Shown here piece by piece: positions 9,701 through 19,201 of a stretch of 47,913 bases of DNA; within the stretch, counting starts at the first letter, position 1; each line of letters begins with the position of its first letter. Both the position numbers and the translations under genes were made by a program. Source of the stretch: Patescibacteria group bacterium (lineage in GTDB: Bacteria; Patescibacteriota; Patescibacteriia; 2-12-FULL-60-25). Where the stretch lies: contig JARGGJ010000011.1 in assembly GCA_029210915.1 (NCBI GenBank), positions 1-47,913 of the forward strand, in the 5' to 3' direction. Under the pieces are notes generated by a model. That model did not search any database. It was not told where the DNA came from and worked only from the letters and a program-made list of their open reading frames with translations.

Positions 9701-12700
9701 GTCTACCAAGACTCATAGAAGATTGATTGCTTGCATAATATAAAGCAAAACCTTCCTCCGGATTAAAATTAAAAACCAAATCCCCACCAAATGCATTCAA
9801 GACATCTGCGGCACGGATTTCGAAGTGATCATATTCATCATTGATATTTTGCAAAACCCTTGCGTATCCACCAAGTGGGCTATTGATTGCCACCAACGGT
9901 TCTCCTGTGGTGGAATCAATTTTCATAGCCTCATTACCCGCAACATCGAAACGAATTATATCCTCGTCCGCAGACTCCTCGACTTGAATACCTGTGTCAT
10001 GATCCGTATCCCACATAGAACCCGAACCCGCTAAAGAAACCCATTGACTTCCATTATAGAAGAACGGCGTGGATGAGGCTGTATTGTAAATCATGGCACC
10101 TGCTTGCAATCCGCTTGCCGGGTTAAGTGCATATTGACCAAGCATTAATTGCGCGCTTAAACGTGCATCGCCCACTACATCAATATCATAAGCCGGGTCG
10201 ACAGTACCGATACCCAAACCATTGTCACTCAAGTGCATCATGGTTTCGCCCCAACCTTCGGAAACTAAAGATAAATCACGCATGACCTTAATGATTGAAT
10301 TTCGGTCGTCAACCGGATTCATGTAGACCGAGAGATAACCATTATTGGCACCACCGCCAATACGGAAAAGATTATCACCCGGCGTTGCGCTGCCCTGAAC
10401 GTCTATCTTTCGGGTCGGTGATGTATCACCGATTCCCATATTTCCACTGGTGGAAATAACTACCTGATTAGACCAAGATCCATCGTAATGACCAAAGTTT
10501 ATATTATTGCTCGTGTCCAAACCAACACGCGCATAATTAACACCGTCTCTCTGATAAGTTGTATAAGCCGTTCCTTGTGTTCCTGCCAATTGTCCATCAG
10601 TAGCTCTGATAATCAACTGCCTGTCATAACCGCCGATTGGATAAATAGAACCGTCAAATTGCCCGATTAACATGTCATCGTTCAAAGACAATAGCTCTTC
10701 GGGAACTTCTGTACCGATACCAACGTAACCATCCGTGGTAATTCTCATCATTTCACTATTGCCACTTTCGGAGATTGTGAATGCTCCATTATCAGCTTGT
10801 GCCAAATCCCAAGTCGAAGTGCCCACGTGAACAATACCACTCCAAAGATCAGACCAACGATAATCGGTATTGCCTAAAGAATAAGTATTGTGAACGCTCG
10901 GAATAATATCGCCAACCGATGTAGCACCTGCAAATTGAATCCAATTAGTAGTCGTGGCTCCGCGATCAGTTACATCTTGCAAGGTATCAGTTCCTAAAAC
11001 ACTTGTACTTGCCCAAGCAACATTACCATCACCATTTGTAACTAAGATTTGACCGGAATTACCATCAACCACAGGCAAAGCATAACCGGTACTGGAGGGA
11101 TTGTTAATTTGCAAAGCTCCGTTAATTCTAAACACATTGGTATCAAACTCACCATAAACCAAAGGCGTGGCCGTATTGGAGTTATCTATATATAAACGAT
11201 TCGAATTTGTTTCGCTATAACCCGCCTGGTAACCAAGAAAGATGTTGCCGTTCCCAAGCACATTATTATAACCGGCATCACGGCCTAAAAACAAATTACG
11301 AGTTCCTGTGGCATTAGCTCTACCTGAATTATATCCAAGGAAAATATTGTCATCACCAATATTAACTCTTCCGGCATTTTCACCTAAAAATATTCCTCTG
11401 TTTCCTTTATTTTCTAAACCCGCGGATAAACCAAACAATATGTTACTGCTTCCCTTATTATCATAACCGGTATAATAACCCATCATGATGTTGTTATCGC
11501 CCGTATTATACCAACCTGTGCCACGACCCATAAAAAAGTTACCCGTACCGCCACTTTCCATACCCGATTCATAACCAATCATCACATTATTATTGCCCGT
11601 AGATTGATAACCGGCTTTATAGCCAACCATCGTACCTCCAAAAGCACCCGAATAATTTCTACCCGCGTGATAACCAATAGCTGTTGTGTTATTAGGATTA
11701 GCGTGACTGTAAAGTGCCTCATAACCTACTGATACATTGTATAATCCGGTTACATTGTTATAACCGGCCGAGTTACCTACATAAACATTTTGTCTGTTAG
11801 AAAGATTGTCCACTCTACCGGCATTCTGACCCAAGAAGACCGAGGAACCGGAATTTAGCACACTTATACGAGGGCCTTGCATGGTGAAGTATTCGGTTCC
11901 CGCCGTATCAAATCTAATGATATCTTCATCGGGCGATTGCTCGACTTGTATACCCGTATCATGATCCGCATCCCAAAGTGAACCCGCACTTGCACCGGAT
12001 CCTCCGAGTGCAATCCACTCGGTTCCATCCCAATAAAACGGTGTCGATGATGCTGTATTGTAAACCAAAGCGCCGCTGCGAATTCCGCTCACCGGATTAA
12101 GCGCGTGTTGACCAAGCATAACTTGATTGGTTGCGTACAAATTTGTTCCGGTAGCATTCACAAACAAACCTCTTGTGGATGAAGTTAAACCCTGCACAAT
12201 AACATTTGAAGTTACGTTAACATCAACGCCTGATTGAAAGTCCATACTGTTGGAATCCATAGTCGCAACTGTAATCGGCGCCGAATAACCTCCACCGATT
12301 TGATAGCGGATTATAGAGCTGGCTCCCACTGCACCCAAAACTAAATTTTTATCTGTAGCCAAAACACCATTTCCCGCCCAGGTTGGAATCCAAAACGCCG
12401 CTCCATATTTGCCAAAGTACATGTTGTTTGTATAATCAGCGCCACTGCCTTTCATTTCAACCACAGCTCCCGCGTAATTACTTACGTCATTTGTATTCAC
12501 CGCCTTAAAGCCCGTTAAAGTGCTGGCATTATTATTTGTTACCGCAATTTGATAAACACCGGAATCTGTTGGCGACAACACATTCGTATTTTTCTGCCAA
12601 TGATTGGAATCCGCTCCGGCCAAAGCAAACCAACCCGTGTTGCCCGCATCCGTTGTTTTTACATACAACTGCTGGCTGCTGCCCGTGCCATCGGTTCTAA

Positions 12701-15700
12701 AAAATATACTTCCGCTTTCACCGGTTACTTTTGCCTCCGGAGTGCTAGTACCAACACTCATGCGAATCTGGTTGCTAAAAGATGGGCCCGGAACACGAAG
12801 AGACATGGAAGGTACATTGTAATTAGTTGCGTTAATACTAAACGCTCCATTGGTTACTGATCCCGGAATATTTAAAGCCATTTGGCTGTAATCGATATAA
12901 AAACTGGAATTCCTTGTACCTGCAGTTTGATATCCAAATTCAAAAGCGCCCATGGTGTTATCGTTGTACATGTAAGCCCCGGTTCCATTTACCGGATCCG
13001 CTGTATTATCTGTAAAATATAAACGACTTCCATAATCACCAAATTGCTCCATGGTTTGCATTGCCAAACCACCTCCGTTTACTCCATTGGTTAATGCCAA
13101 AGAAGTTTCCCATTGGTCTGTGCCCGGATTAATAATCTCTACCGGATTGGCATTATTCAATGTAAATATCTGCCTGCCCAAAGCACTGCCACCGGCACTA
13201 TAAGCCGCGTTTAATGTTGTAGTCGCTGAAACGATTGCACTGTCAACATATTCCTTATCCACCAAAGATCTATTTGTATAATTTGCCGAATAATCAGCTA
13301 AATAAGTTGCGCCCGTAAAACCAGCTGAACCTGAAAACTGAATATTATCTTTATTTTGTAATAAATTGGTATGAGTAACACCATCAGAATAATAATTTGC
13401 GAAATTCGTATTATTAAATAATTGATAATTATTTGCATTTTGAATTCTAAAATCAAAATTTCCGTAATTAATTGTTGTGCTTTGAGTTAAATTACCACCC
13501 AAATCAATTTCGTTGTTTACTCCGTCCCAAGTTAAACCACTACCCGCCGAAGCACTTAAATAATTATCTACATAAGCTTTATCCACCAAAGAACGTGGTG
13601 TAAAATCTGCCGAATAATCAGCGCCATATTCTATACCCGTGGTAGTAGCTCTGGCGTCATAAAAAACTACTGCCGCCGGATCCAAACCGTTCGCGGATTT
13701 AAAATTTAATTTTGTTCCTCCCGCTTCCGCCATTTCCACTTCATAACCGCCCGGAAGCGCTTCTATCTTAAATGCTCCGCCATCATCCTCGGTGGCCGCC
13801 GCGCCTGTTTCATAATAAACATAACCATCGGCTGTAATAGTATTATCGGCAACATCCTGAAAAGTAAGCGCTCCAACATGAGAATCTACATAGCCCTTAT
13901 CAACCAAAGAACGATCTACAAAGTAGGATGAATAATCTTTATCATAAACCAAACCAAGAAAATCAGTCCTGCTAGAATTTACTCCAACGTAATCATTGTA
14001 TGTTAACAAGCTGAAAGTGGAACTGGGATTCTCTAAGGTAAGTCCTACACTGGTAGGTCCGCCGATTCCAAATCTTACCTCATAGTCACCATCTTGAATC
14101 TTAAAGTTATCTCCCGAAAATAAAGTCTCCGGCTCGCCGGCAAATTCACGTACAACCAAATCATAACCCATATGATCTATATATGTGGTTTCCGACAATG
14201 TCCCGCCCAATTTGATTGTACCTGAATCCAAAGTTAAACCATTGCCTGCAGAAACCGTGCTCGATGTTATGGCATCGTCAACATATTCCTTGTCGACCAA
14301 GGTTCTATTGGTATAATTCGCAGAATAATCGGACGCGTATTCTATACCCCTGTAATTTATACTATCAGTGAGCATCATGTTGGATCCGATATAAAATTGC
14401 GTCGTGCTCCCTGTTTGATTATGCGTAAAAGATACGCCCCCCGAATTAAAGACCATGCCCGAATAAGCAGAAGGATTCGCTACATTCAATTCCAACTCAT
14501 CCGAACGAACATGTACAAATCCAAGGTCCGAACCATCTCTGATATCAGCATCAAAGAAACCGCCATTGGTAGTGCTCACGTTCAAGCCACGACCAATGCC
14601 GTTAACGATTCTATCGCCGGCCAAATAACCATCAGCATCATAAATATTGTTGGTGCTCGAGGCTACTTTATTATCTACATACTCTTTATCAACCAAAGAT
14701 CTAGCTACGAAATCAGCTGAATAATCGGCCGCATAACGCAAACCATATTGTGACCCCGCGGCTCTTAAATCCATGAATAGATTATCACCGCCTATTCTTA
14801 ACAAACCGGTGTTGCCGTACATGTCTATTTGGCTGGTGCTCGCATCCAATTCAATGCCATGCTGGGAAACCATTTTAAAATTATCCATGAATTCCAAATA
14901 ATGGTTCGTATTGCCTTCATCATTATTAACAGCTCCAATTCTTAAATTCCCATTGGTATTATAATCCGGTTTTATATACACAAAATTAGCTGAATTGCCC
15001 TGATCTAAAAATCTCAATTCCTGGCCGTCGGCGATGGTTACATTACGATTTTCCGGTATTAGTCCATCTGAATTATATATGTTATAAACCAAATCCGAGG
15101 ATGTAGCCCAGCTCAATGTTCCGGCGCCGTTAGTGATCAAAACTTGATTGTTAGTGCCATCAGCACCGGGCAATGTCCAGGCAACATTGTTAGCAACGCT
15201 GGCAGGAGCTCTAAACCCGACATAATTGCTTCCATTGGCTACAAGCTCTCGGTATTCTGTAATACTTGTACCGGCTTTACCACTAACAAAAACAACATCA
15301 CCTTCATTAAAACCGAATTTTTGATCCCCTGTATCAACACCAAACCAAGTACCATTATCCGCCGCATCAAGATCACCTATACCAATATTTTGAGTTTCTG
15401 CTCCTCCTCCGGAATTACTATAACCGATACCAGGAGCAATGATTCTATTTCCTGAATTATCGTAAATTTCAAAACTATAATTACCCGGAGTATTTCCAAA
15501 TTGAGCCACCTTATTACCAACGGCAAATAATTCTATCTGATCATTATCAGTTCCATTATCAACCTGAATTCCGGTATCTCCATCAACGTCCCAAACAGAA
15601 CCGGCACCATCTACATTTCTCCAATATAAAGTTCCGGAAGCATTGGTTGCCAAAGCTTGTCCGTTTAAAGTTCCATCAGATCCAGGTAATGTCCAAATGG

Positions 15701-18062
15701 TTGAAGTGGTTATGGAGGCTGGTGCTAAAAATCCCACATGCTCACCACCGCTAGCATCCATAAATTTTATTGGCGCTCTGCCAAACATATATGATTCCGT
15801 AGGTTGATCTAATCTTATATATGTACTACCACCATAAGAATTTCCATAAGCACCTCCAATATCACCCATCATGAAGGTAAAATCATTATTAGCCAAACTT
15901 CCCATGGCTGTAAAAATATCTTCACCATCTTCATCTCTAAAGGCTACAATTCCGGTATCACCCGGATTTCCGTTGATGGAAAGAGCCGCATTCATGTGTC
16001 CGCCTTGGCCAATTTGCAAACCGGCGGTTAATGGTCCGGTTGTATTAATACCAATTTTGCCATCATTTTGGATGAACATTCTCTCTACTCCGGCTGTATC
16101 AAATCGTATATAATCCTCATCCGCCGATTCCTCTACCTGTACACCCGTATCATGATCCTCGTCCCAAAGCGAACTGCGAACATCTTCTGCTGTCGCGACG
16201 GTGCGCCACTGTGTGCCATCCCAATAGTGAACAGTCGATGAAGCGGTATTATAAACAACAGCACCCGATTGATTGCCACTGCCTGGCAATACCGCATATC
16301 TACCGAGCATCAATTGCGCGCTCAAACGAGCATCGCCCAAAACATCCACTACATATGCCGGAGTATCGGTTGCGAAACCGAAATTTCCCGAATCTGTCAT
16401 GTGTAAGCGAGAAAATCCACTTTGAGTGATATTAAAAGTTGTACCACCTGCCAAATCAAATCCCGAACCCGATGTACCACCTAAAAATTTCGCGCTTTGT
16501 ACGCCGTTATTCTTAAAAATCAAATAAGCAGCGTCCGATCCGTTATTATTATCGGAATTAATGACAATACCGGCATCCATACCCGATGCACTTCCATCAT
16601 CAGAATCCAAAGTTAATAAAGCCGATCCATTAGATCCGCCCTGAACATGCAATAAAGTTGATGGCAAGATTGTTCCAATACCCACCTTGCCCGTAGAATC
16701 AATCATCATTCTGGTAGCCCAACTCAAACCATCCCAATTATCAAAATTAATACTGTTCAATGTATTTATCCCTATTCTTGCAATGTCTGAAAAATTTCTT
16801 TGAAAAGTTGTATAAGCACTGCCCTGAGTTCCCGGAGAAAAACCATCTATAGCTCTTAATATAAGATTCGCATTTTTGCCTCCCGGAGGAGTAATACCCT
16901 CATATTGACCTATTAAAACAGTATCTCTTACAGAAAGCATCTGCTCCGGTTGATTGGTACCAATACCTACATTACCATTACTCGCGATTCTCATTCTTTC
17001 ACTGCCTCCGTTTTGAGAAATTGTGAACGCACCATTGCCGGCCTGCGTCAAATCCCACGTGGATGTGCCAACATGAACTATTCCACTCCAAAGATTAGAC
17101 CAGCGCAAATCCGTATTGCCTAAGCTATATGTATCGTGAGCTCCCGGAATAATATCGCCCGTGCTTGTTGCCCCTGCAAATTGAATTCTATTTGTCGTGG
17201 TTGCTCCATTATCCGTAACCTGTTGTAGATCGATTGCAAACAAACTGGATGATACGGCGGTTATTGCTGTGTCCAAATCAAATAACGCCGCCTGGACAGT
17301 TGTTGCGTTTGAATTTGTAAACTCATCAAAAACTCCAACCAAATATGCACCCGAAGTTGTATTGTTTGTGCCTGTTGAATCTAAACGAATCGCTCCAATT
17401 GCCAAATACTCATCTAAATTAAGCGAAGTTCCTGTTGCTACTGCAAATGTTAAATTTTGCAAAGTCGATGTTCCGGTTATCGTTAACCCGCCGCCAAAAT
17501 ACGTTCCTGTTGCGATATTAAAGCTCAAATCATTTTCCAAAGCTAAAAGCTGGCCGCCCGTAGCAGTTGTAGTTGCCTCTAGCGAGTTCACTCGTTGTGA
17601 ATTTAACGCATATGGGAAAGATGCCAATAAAACTCTAGGTGCCGCTTCCGCGTCTGCAGAGATTTTTACACCTAAGTACAGCGGAGAATCAAACTCGATG
17701 TAAGCAGGGAACGCCGAACAAGATCCAAGTTGCACGAAAAAGTACCCCTGGGCATCGGGTTGTACGCTCGAACAAGCGCCCGAGGCTTGATCATAAGTTT
17801 CTTTCCACAACAAAGGCCCCGCAGAACCCGGAGCATCTACACTCGAACCATTCGAGATGTGATTATAAAGCGAGAACTGAATTGTTGTGGTCGCTGTAAT
17901 TGGAACTCCGCCGATTGTCCTCAAACGAGATTGATAATTTATCGTCTGCGGTATCTGCGCATTCGCTGTTAGCACAGGCTGAAAAAGTGACAGCAATAAA
18001 GCCACGCCTGAAAGAATGGCACCAATTTTTTTGGTGTATGTTTTTTGTTTTTGACGCCCCAT
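6792..18062 (-). CDS. giant secreted repeat protein (3756 residues), probable surface fibre or adhesin
   Basis: The gene is intact over 11.3 kb. A signal peptide (residues 1-35, ending LTANA) is followed by an N-terminal domain beginning QTINYQSRLRTIGGVP and ending near RVLLASFPYALNSQRV. Then come many tail-fibre-like modules: repeats with VGIGTNQPEQML-type strings; four or five blocks with RLSAQLMLGQYALNP and YNTASSTPFFWNGS; blocks with DHDTGIQVEESADEDIIRF; five copies of a YSADF..RSLVDKEYVD module (DNA about 13.2-14.7 kb); and a YadA-head-like beta-roll region (DNA about 11.2-11.85 kb; VYVGNSAGYNN, NIFLGYQAGYS). The C-terminus has a GDYFISSDIAGHAQK domain, a possible Ig-like part and a long Thr/Ser/Asp/Glu-rich tail. 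I saw no S74 peptidase, LPXTG or clear membrane anchor. The likely role is host or surface contact (inference). It has no Shine-Dalgarno site. Confidence 0.9.
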   Translation of the reverse strand: MGRQKQKTYTKKIGAILSGVALLLSLFQPVLTANAQIPQTINYQSRLRTIGGVPITATTTIQFSLYNHISNGSSVDAPGSAGPLLWKETYDQASGACSSVQPDAQGYFFVQLGSCSAFPAYIEFDSPLYLGVKISADAEAAPRVLLASFPYALNSQRVNSLEATTTATGGQLLALENDLSFNIATGTYFGGGLTITGTSTLQNLTFAVATGTSLNLDEYLAIGAIRLDSTGTNNTTSGAYLVGVFDEFTNSNATTVQAALFDLDTAITAVSSSLFAIDLQQVTDNGATTTNRIQFAGATSTGDIIPGAHDTYSLGNTDLRWSNLWSGIVHVGTSTWDLTQAGNGAFTISQNGGSERMRIASNGNVGIGTNQPEQMLSVRDTVLIGQYEGITPPGGKNANLILRAIDGFSPGTQGSAYTTFQRNFSDIARIGINTLNSINFDNWDGLSWATRMMIDSTGKVGIGTILPSTLLHVQGGSNGSALLTLDSDDGSASGMDAGIVINSDNNNGSDAAYLIFKNNGVQSAKFLGGTSGSGFDLAGGTTFNITQSGFSRLHMTDSGNFGFATDTPAYVVDVLGDARLSAQLMLGRYAVLPGSGNQSGAVVYNTASSTVHYWDGTQWRTVATAEDVRSSLWDEDHDTGVQVEESADEDYIRFDTAGVERMFIQNDGKIGINTTGPLTAGLQIGQGGHMNAALSINGNPGDTGIVAFRDEDGEDIFTAMGSLANNDFTFMMGDIGGAYGNSYGGSTYIRLDQPTESYMFGRAPIKFMDASGGEHVGFLAPASITTSTIWTLPGSDGTLNGQALATNASGTLYWRNVDGAGSVWDVDGDTGIQVDNGTDNDQIELFAVGNKVAQFGNTPGNYSFEIYDNSGNRIIAPGIGYSNSGGGAETQNIGIGDLDAADNGTWFGVDTGDQKFGFNEGDVVFVSGKAGTSITEYRELVANGSNYVGFRAPASVANNVAWTLPGADGTNNQVLITNGAGTLSWATSSDLVYNIYNSDGLIPENRNVTIADGQELRFLDQGNSANFVYIKPDYNTNGNLRIGAVNNDEGNTNHYLEFMDNFKMVSQHGIELDASTSQIDMYGNTGLLRIGGDNLFMDLRAAGSQYGLRYAADYSADFVARSLVDKEYVDNKVASSTNNIYDADGYLAGDRIVNGIGRGLNVSTTNGGFFDADIRDGSDLGFVHVRSDELELNVANPSAYSGMVFNSGGVSFTHNQTGSTTQFYIGSNMMLTDSINYRGIEYASDYSANYTNRTLVDKEYVDDAITSSTVSAGNGLTLDSGTIKLGGTLSETTYIDHMGYDLVVREFAGEPETLFSGDNFKIQDGDYEVRFGIGGPTSVGLTLENPSSTFSLLTYNDYVGVNSSRTDFLGLVYDKDYSSYFVDRSLVDKGYVDSHVGALTFQDVADNTITADGYVYYETGAAATEDDGGAFKIEALPGGYEVEMAEAGGTKLNFKSANGLDPAAVVFYDARATTTGIEYGADYSADFTPRSLVDKAYVDNYLSASAGSGLTWDGVNNEIDLGGNLTQSTTINYGNFDFRIQNANNYQLFNNTNFANYYSDGVTHTNLLQNKDNIQFSGSAGFTGATYLADYSANYTNRSLVDKEYVDSAIVSATTTLNAAYSAGGSALGRQIFTLNNANPVEIINPGTDQWETSLALTNGVNGGGLAMQTMEQFGDYGSRLYFTDNTADPVNGTGAYMYNDNTMGAFEFGYQTAGTRNSSFYIDYSQMALNIPGSVTNGAFSINATNYNVPSMSLRVPGPSFSNQIRMSVGTSTPEAKVTGESGSIFFRTDGTGSSQQLYVKTTDAGNTGWFALAGADSNHWQKNTNVLSPTDSGVYQIAVTNNNASTLTGFKAVNTNDVSNYAGAVVEMKGSGADYTNNMYFGKYGAAFWIPTWAGNGVLATDKNLVLGAVGASSIIRYQIGGGYSAPITVATMDSNSMDFQSGVDVNVTSNVIVQGLTSSTRGLFVNATGTNLYATNQVMLGQHALNPVSGIRSGALVYNTASSTPFYWDGTEWIALGGSGASAGSLWDADHDTGIQVEQSPDEDIIRFDTAGTEYFTMQGPRISVLNSGSSVFLGQNAGRVDNLSNRQNVYVGNSAGYNNVTGLYNVSVGYEALYSHANPNNTTAIGYHAGRNYSGAFGGTMVGYKAGYQSTGNNNVMIGYESGMESGGTGNFFMGRGTGWYNTGDNNIMMGYYTGYDNKGSSNILFGLSAGLENKGNRGIFLGENAGRVNIGDDNIFLGYNSGRANATGTRNLFLGRDAGYNNVLGNGNIFLGYQAGYSETNSNRLYIDNSNTATPLVYGEFDTNVFRINGALQINNPSSTGYALPVVDGNSGQILVTNGDGNVAWASTSVLGTDTLQDVTDRGATTTNWIQFAGATSVGDIIPSVHNTYSLGNTDYRWSDLWSGIVHVGTSTWDLAQADNGAFTISESGNSEMMRITTDGYVGIGTEVPEELLSLNDDMLIGQFDGSIYPIGGYDRQLIIRATDGQLAGTQGTAYTTYQRDGVNYARVGLDTSNNINFGHYDGSWSNQVVISTSGNMGIGDTSPTRKIDVQGSATPGDNLFRIGGGANNGYLSVYMNPVDDRNSIIKVMRDLSLVSEGWGETMMHLSDNGLGIGTVDPAYDIDVVGDARLSAQLMLGQYALNPASGLQAGAMIYNTASSTPFFYNGSQWVSLAGSGSMWDTDHDTGIQVEESADEDIIRFDVAGNEAMKIDSTTGEPLVAINSPLGGYARVLQNINDEYDHFEIRAADVLNAFGGDLVFNFNPEEGFALYYASNQSSMSLGRQSFGVAVNNHQDAIRVDDNAFVGLSTSSPIYRLDVVGDARLSAQFMLGQYALNPASGLQAGAMIYNTASSTPFFWNGSAWKALEHEGSITLDEAYDAGGAGLGRQIIADSGAVRLSGAGNGTAFQIDYSGTNQGFAYNNSGAGEGITVAQSGTGLGMYIRQNNGRGFLLDNNTANDGMVIDTNAGGTGLQILNDGNSSNGLRIDNDTDGSGIYIEDTLGKASINISKPSGSGDLFHLTNNGTGDVFDMSNSSSGIVFRLANSGTGDTFYITDEALDTTPFVLTDDGDLGIGTATPDARLEIAGNNSLADVTLLKFQSTNNSDTQSEIYFSGGGNATNWNVNSSGNGGALIIKDGTAEVGKFLNNGFIINDGGLANVDFRVESDTNTHAMFVDATNGYVGFDQSVPLAKLHVGNTTAGSAADYEYMRLQGNGDVDHRLYIPIASNLMIWDYNVTGNGGAIEFRNGASRVGLFTNSGLVINDGGATGVGLRVEGDTNANLLYTSAVNDRVGIGTNAPLARFHVEQSGNVVAVFDRTTSDGTIISLRQAGVEEGTISVSANTVSYNAFTGSHYAWTNENIEKGMLVSLTGENRNLHNNVNSEILYGVTISTEVNDAKIMGSYLSLQEPGMARDEHNPHLIMAVGNGEVWVADKGENIGIGDYFISSDIAGHAQKDTGEFMVSHIVARAAESVDWTHVSTQVNGVKHKKISVFFESFDKNNIQDSVAGTSLQGGDDTLDAVDLVVANAVFEGNITVKGHVAFGKDVVGQAMIMTGDNRVTVDFAEDFGTLPIVTLTPAGKVTVPYWVENASLQGFDIVLDEVQYADILFNWHAFGNNEGRVYVSNGTTMDIIVNDMGASDLETEINALGQDPADSGMTTTTDEGVVDAVSETQPGTDSTENSTADSTIDTTTDEGADLTTDTSTDTTSDTTGETSADSDQTGEAEVVEEEVVVIEITPPKVENTEPDTETTIE
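9395..16330 (-). repeat. internal coding repeats of the giant protein
   Basis: Recurrent coding modules are visible at DNA level. The SLVDKEYVD module recurs at about 13230-13315, 13565-13630, 13875-13950, 14275-14345 and 14660-14735. The MLGQYALNP/YNTASSTPF module recurs at about 9450-9590, 10030-10180, 12010-12120 and 16210-16330. Copies are diverged between families but nearly identical for the 9.5 and 10.1 kb pair, suggesting recent duplication or gene conversion there. Confidence 0.75.
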
Positions 18063-18126
18063 ATATTTATTAATATCTTATACTATAGACTCTTTTAATA
18101 TTTTTTAGCTAAACATAAATAAAAAA

Positions 18127-18166
18127 ACACCATGTTTCATATAAACATGGTGTTAGTAACAAGTTA
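18127..18166 (-). terminator. intrinsic terminator after the 18181-19197 gene
   Basis: AACACCATGTTT-catat-AAACATGGTGTT is a perfect twelve-base stem. On the minus strand it is followed by a run of seven Ts. It separates the two-part surface gene from the giant gene, so the giant gene needs its own promoter. Confidence 0.85.
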
Positions 18167-18180
18167 ATAAGATGTTAACT

Positions 18181-19197
18181 CTATTCCACCAATTTCCAGT
18201 TCAAATTTTCGTAAACAAAGGTGTAAATTTTAGTTTTTCCATTTTTAAACAGCTCAAACTCAATCACCCTTGGATACAAAACTTCGTTTTTCGAAATCCA
18301 ATCGGCTTTTTGAAACATGCCGGAAAAGGTAATTGAATCAAATTGTTGTTCATATAATTTTGGATAATTTTCGATAAAATCAGTTTTATCAATCTTGGCC
18401 TTAACAGCATCTGCCAAAGAATTATAAATCAAGCTCAAATCATTTTCCGACTCTGCTATTAAGATCTCCGTCAACTTAGCAAACAATTCCGCATCAAAAT
18501 ACAAATCCAAGTATTGCTTTTCTGTGGAAATCTGAAAGTAAACCGGTACAGTTAAAGATTCGTGTTTAATCTCTAGAATACTTCCTGATTCAATATTGGA
18601 AAATGTAAAATTACCTCCATCTTTGGTAGAAATCTCCACTTCATTATGCACAATCGTGACATCCTTAACCAATTCATTTGTAATCGGGCTCATAACCGCC
18701 CCGGATAATCTATTTATTGAAAATTTAGGTACACTCAGCTCTTTTTTAGCATCAACTTTACGATAATCATTAGCCTGATTGTTGCCAAGTAAATAAAAAG
18801 CTAACAAACCACCAACCATCAATGAGCTTGCTATCGAAACAAATGACAAAATTACACTATAACGCTTTAACGAACTATCTTCTTTTGCTCTGGTCGCTCT
18901 TTTCTTCCAAGCTAATCTTAAATTGTTCCCAGCTAAAGCCAAAATCACTACCAAAAAGAAAATCACAAAGTAAATAAACCAAGATGAAGGCGCTTCTTTT
19001 ATTCGATCGATAAACTGAACGCTTTCTCTGGTATTTACGCTAAAGAAAGCCACATCTTGCATTGTACCCGATTCATCGGTAACAACTACCGTATGCAATC
19101 CATCTTCCAGATTCGTTGGTAAACCCGCTTCCCACTGCCCAAGAGAATCGCTTTGAATCTCTAAAATGGCATTTGGCTGTGCTCCATTTGTAATCAT
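18181..19197 (-). CDS. membrane-anchoring C-terminal half of a split surface protein
   Basis: The frame gives 338 residues without a signal peptide. It opens in what looks like the end of an Ig-like fold (ILEIQSDSLGQWEAGLP, LEDGLHTVVVTDESG). Then come a membrane segment at about 75-95 (WFIYFVIFFLVVILALAG), a basic loop, a second segment at about 120-145 (VILSFVSIASSLMVGGLLAFYL), a carboxypeptidase-regulatory-like stretch (LSGAVMSPITNELVKDVTI ... GGNFTFSNIESG) and a C-terminal domain that may be NTF2-like. The upstream gene stops only four bases before this ATG, in a different frame, and ends in an unfinished Ig-like strand pattern. The two frames are probably one protein divided by a frameshift, or a coupled stop-start pair. 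No Shine-Dalgarno site precedes this ATG. Confidence 0.7.
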   Translation of the reverse strand: MITNGAQPNAILEIQSDSLGQWEAGLPTNLEDGLHTVVVTDESGTMQDVAFFSVNTRESVQFIDRIKEAPSSWFIYFVIFFLVVILALAGNNLRLAWKKRATRAKEDSSLKRYSVILSFVSIASSLMVGGLLAFYLLGNNQANDYRKVDAKKELSVPKFSINRLSGAVMSPITNELVKDVTIVHNEVEISTKDGGNFTFSNIESGSILEIKHESLTVPVYFQISTEKQYLDLYFDAELFAKLTEILIAESENDLSLIYNSLADAVKAKIDKTDFIENYPKLYEQQFDSITFSGMFQKADWISKNEVLYPRVIEFELFKNGKTKIYTFVYENLNWKLVE

Positions 19198-19201
19198 AAT
19201 T

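Noticed and set aside
17197-17703. 168-codon open frame antisense within the giant gene
   Set aside because: It overlaps the conserved N-terminal domain of a well-supported gene and has a biased composition expected of a shadow.
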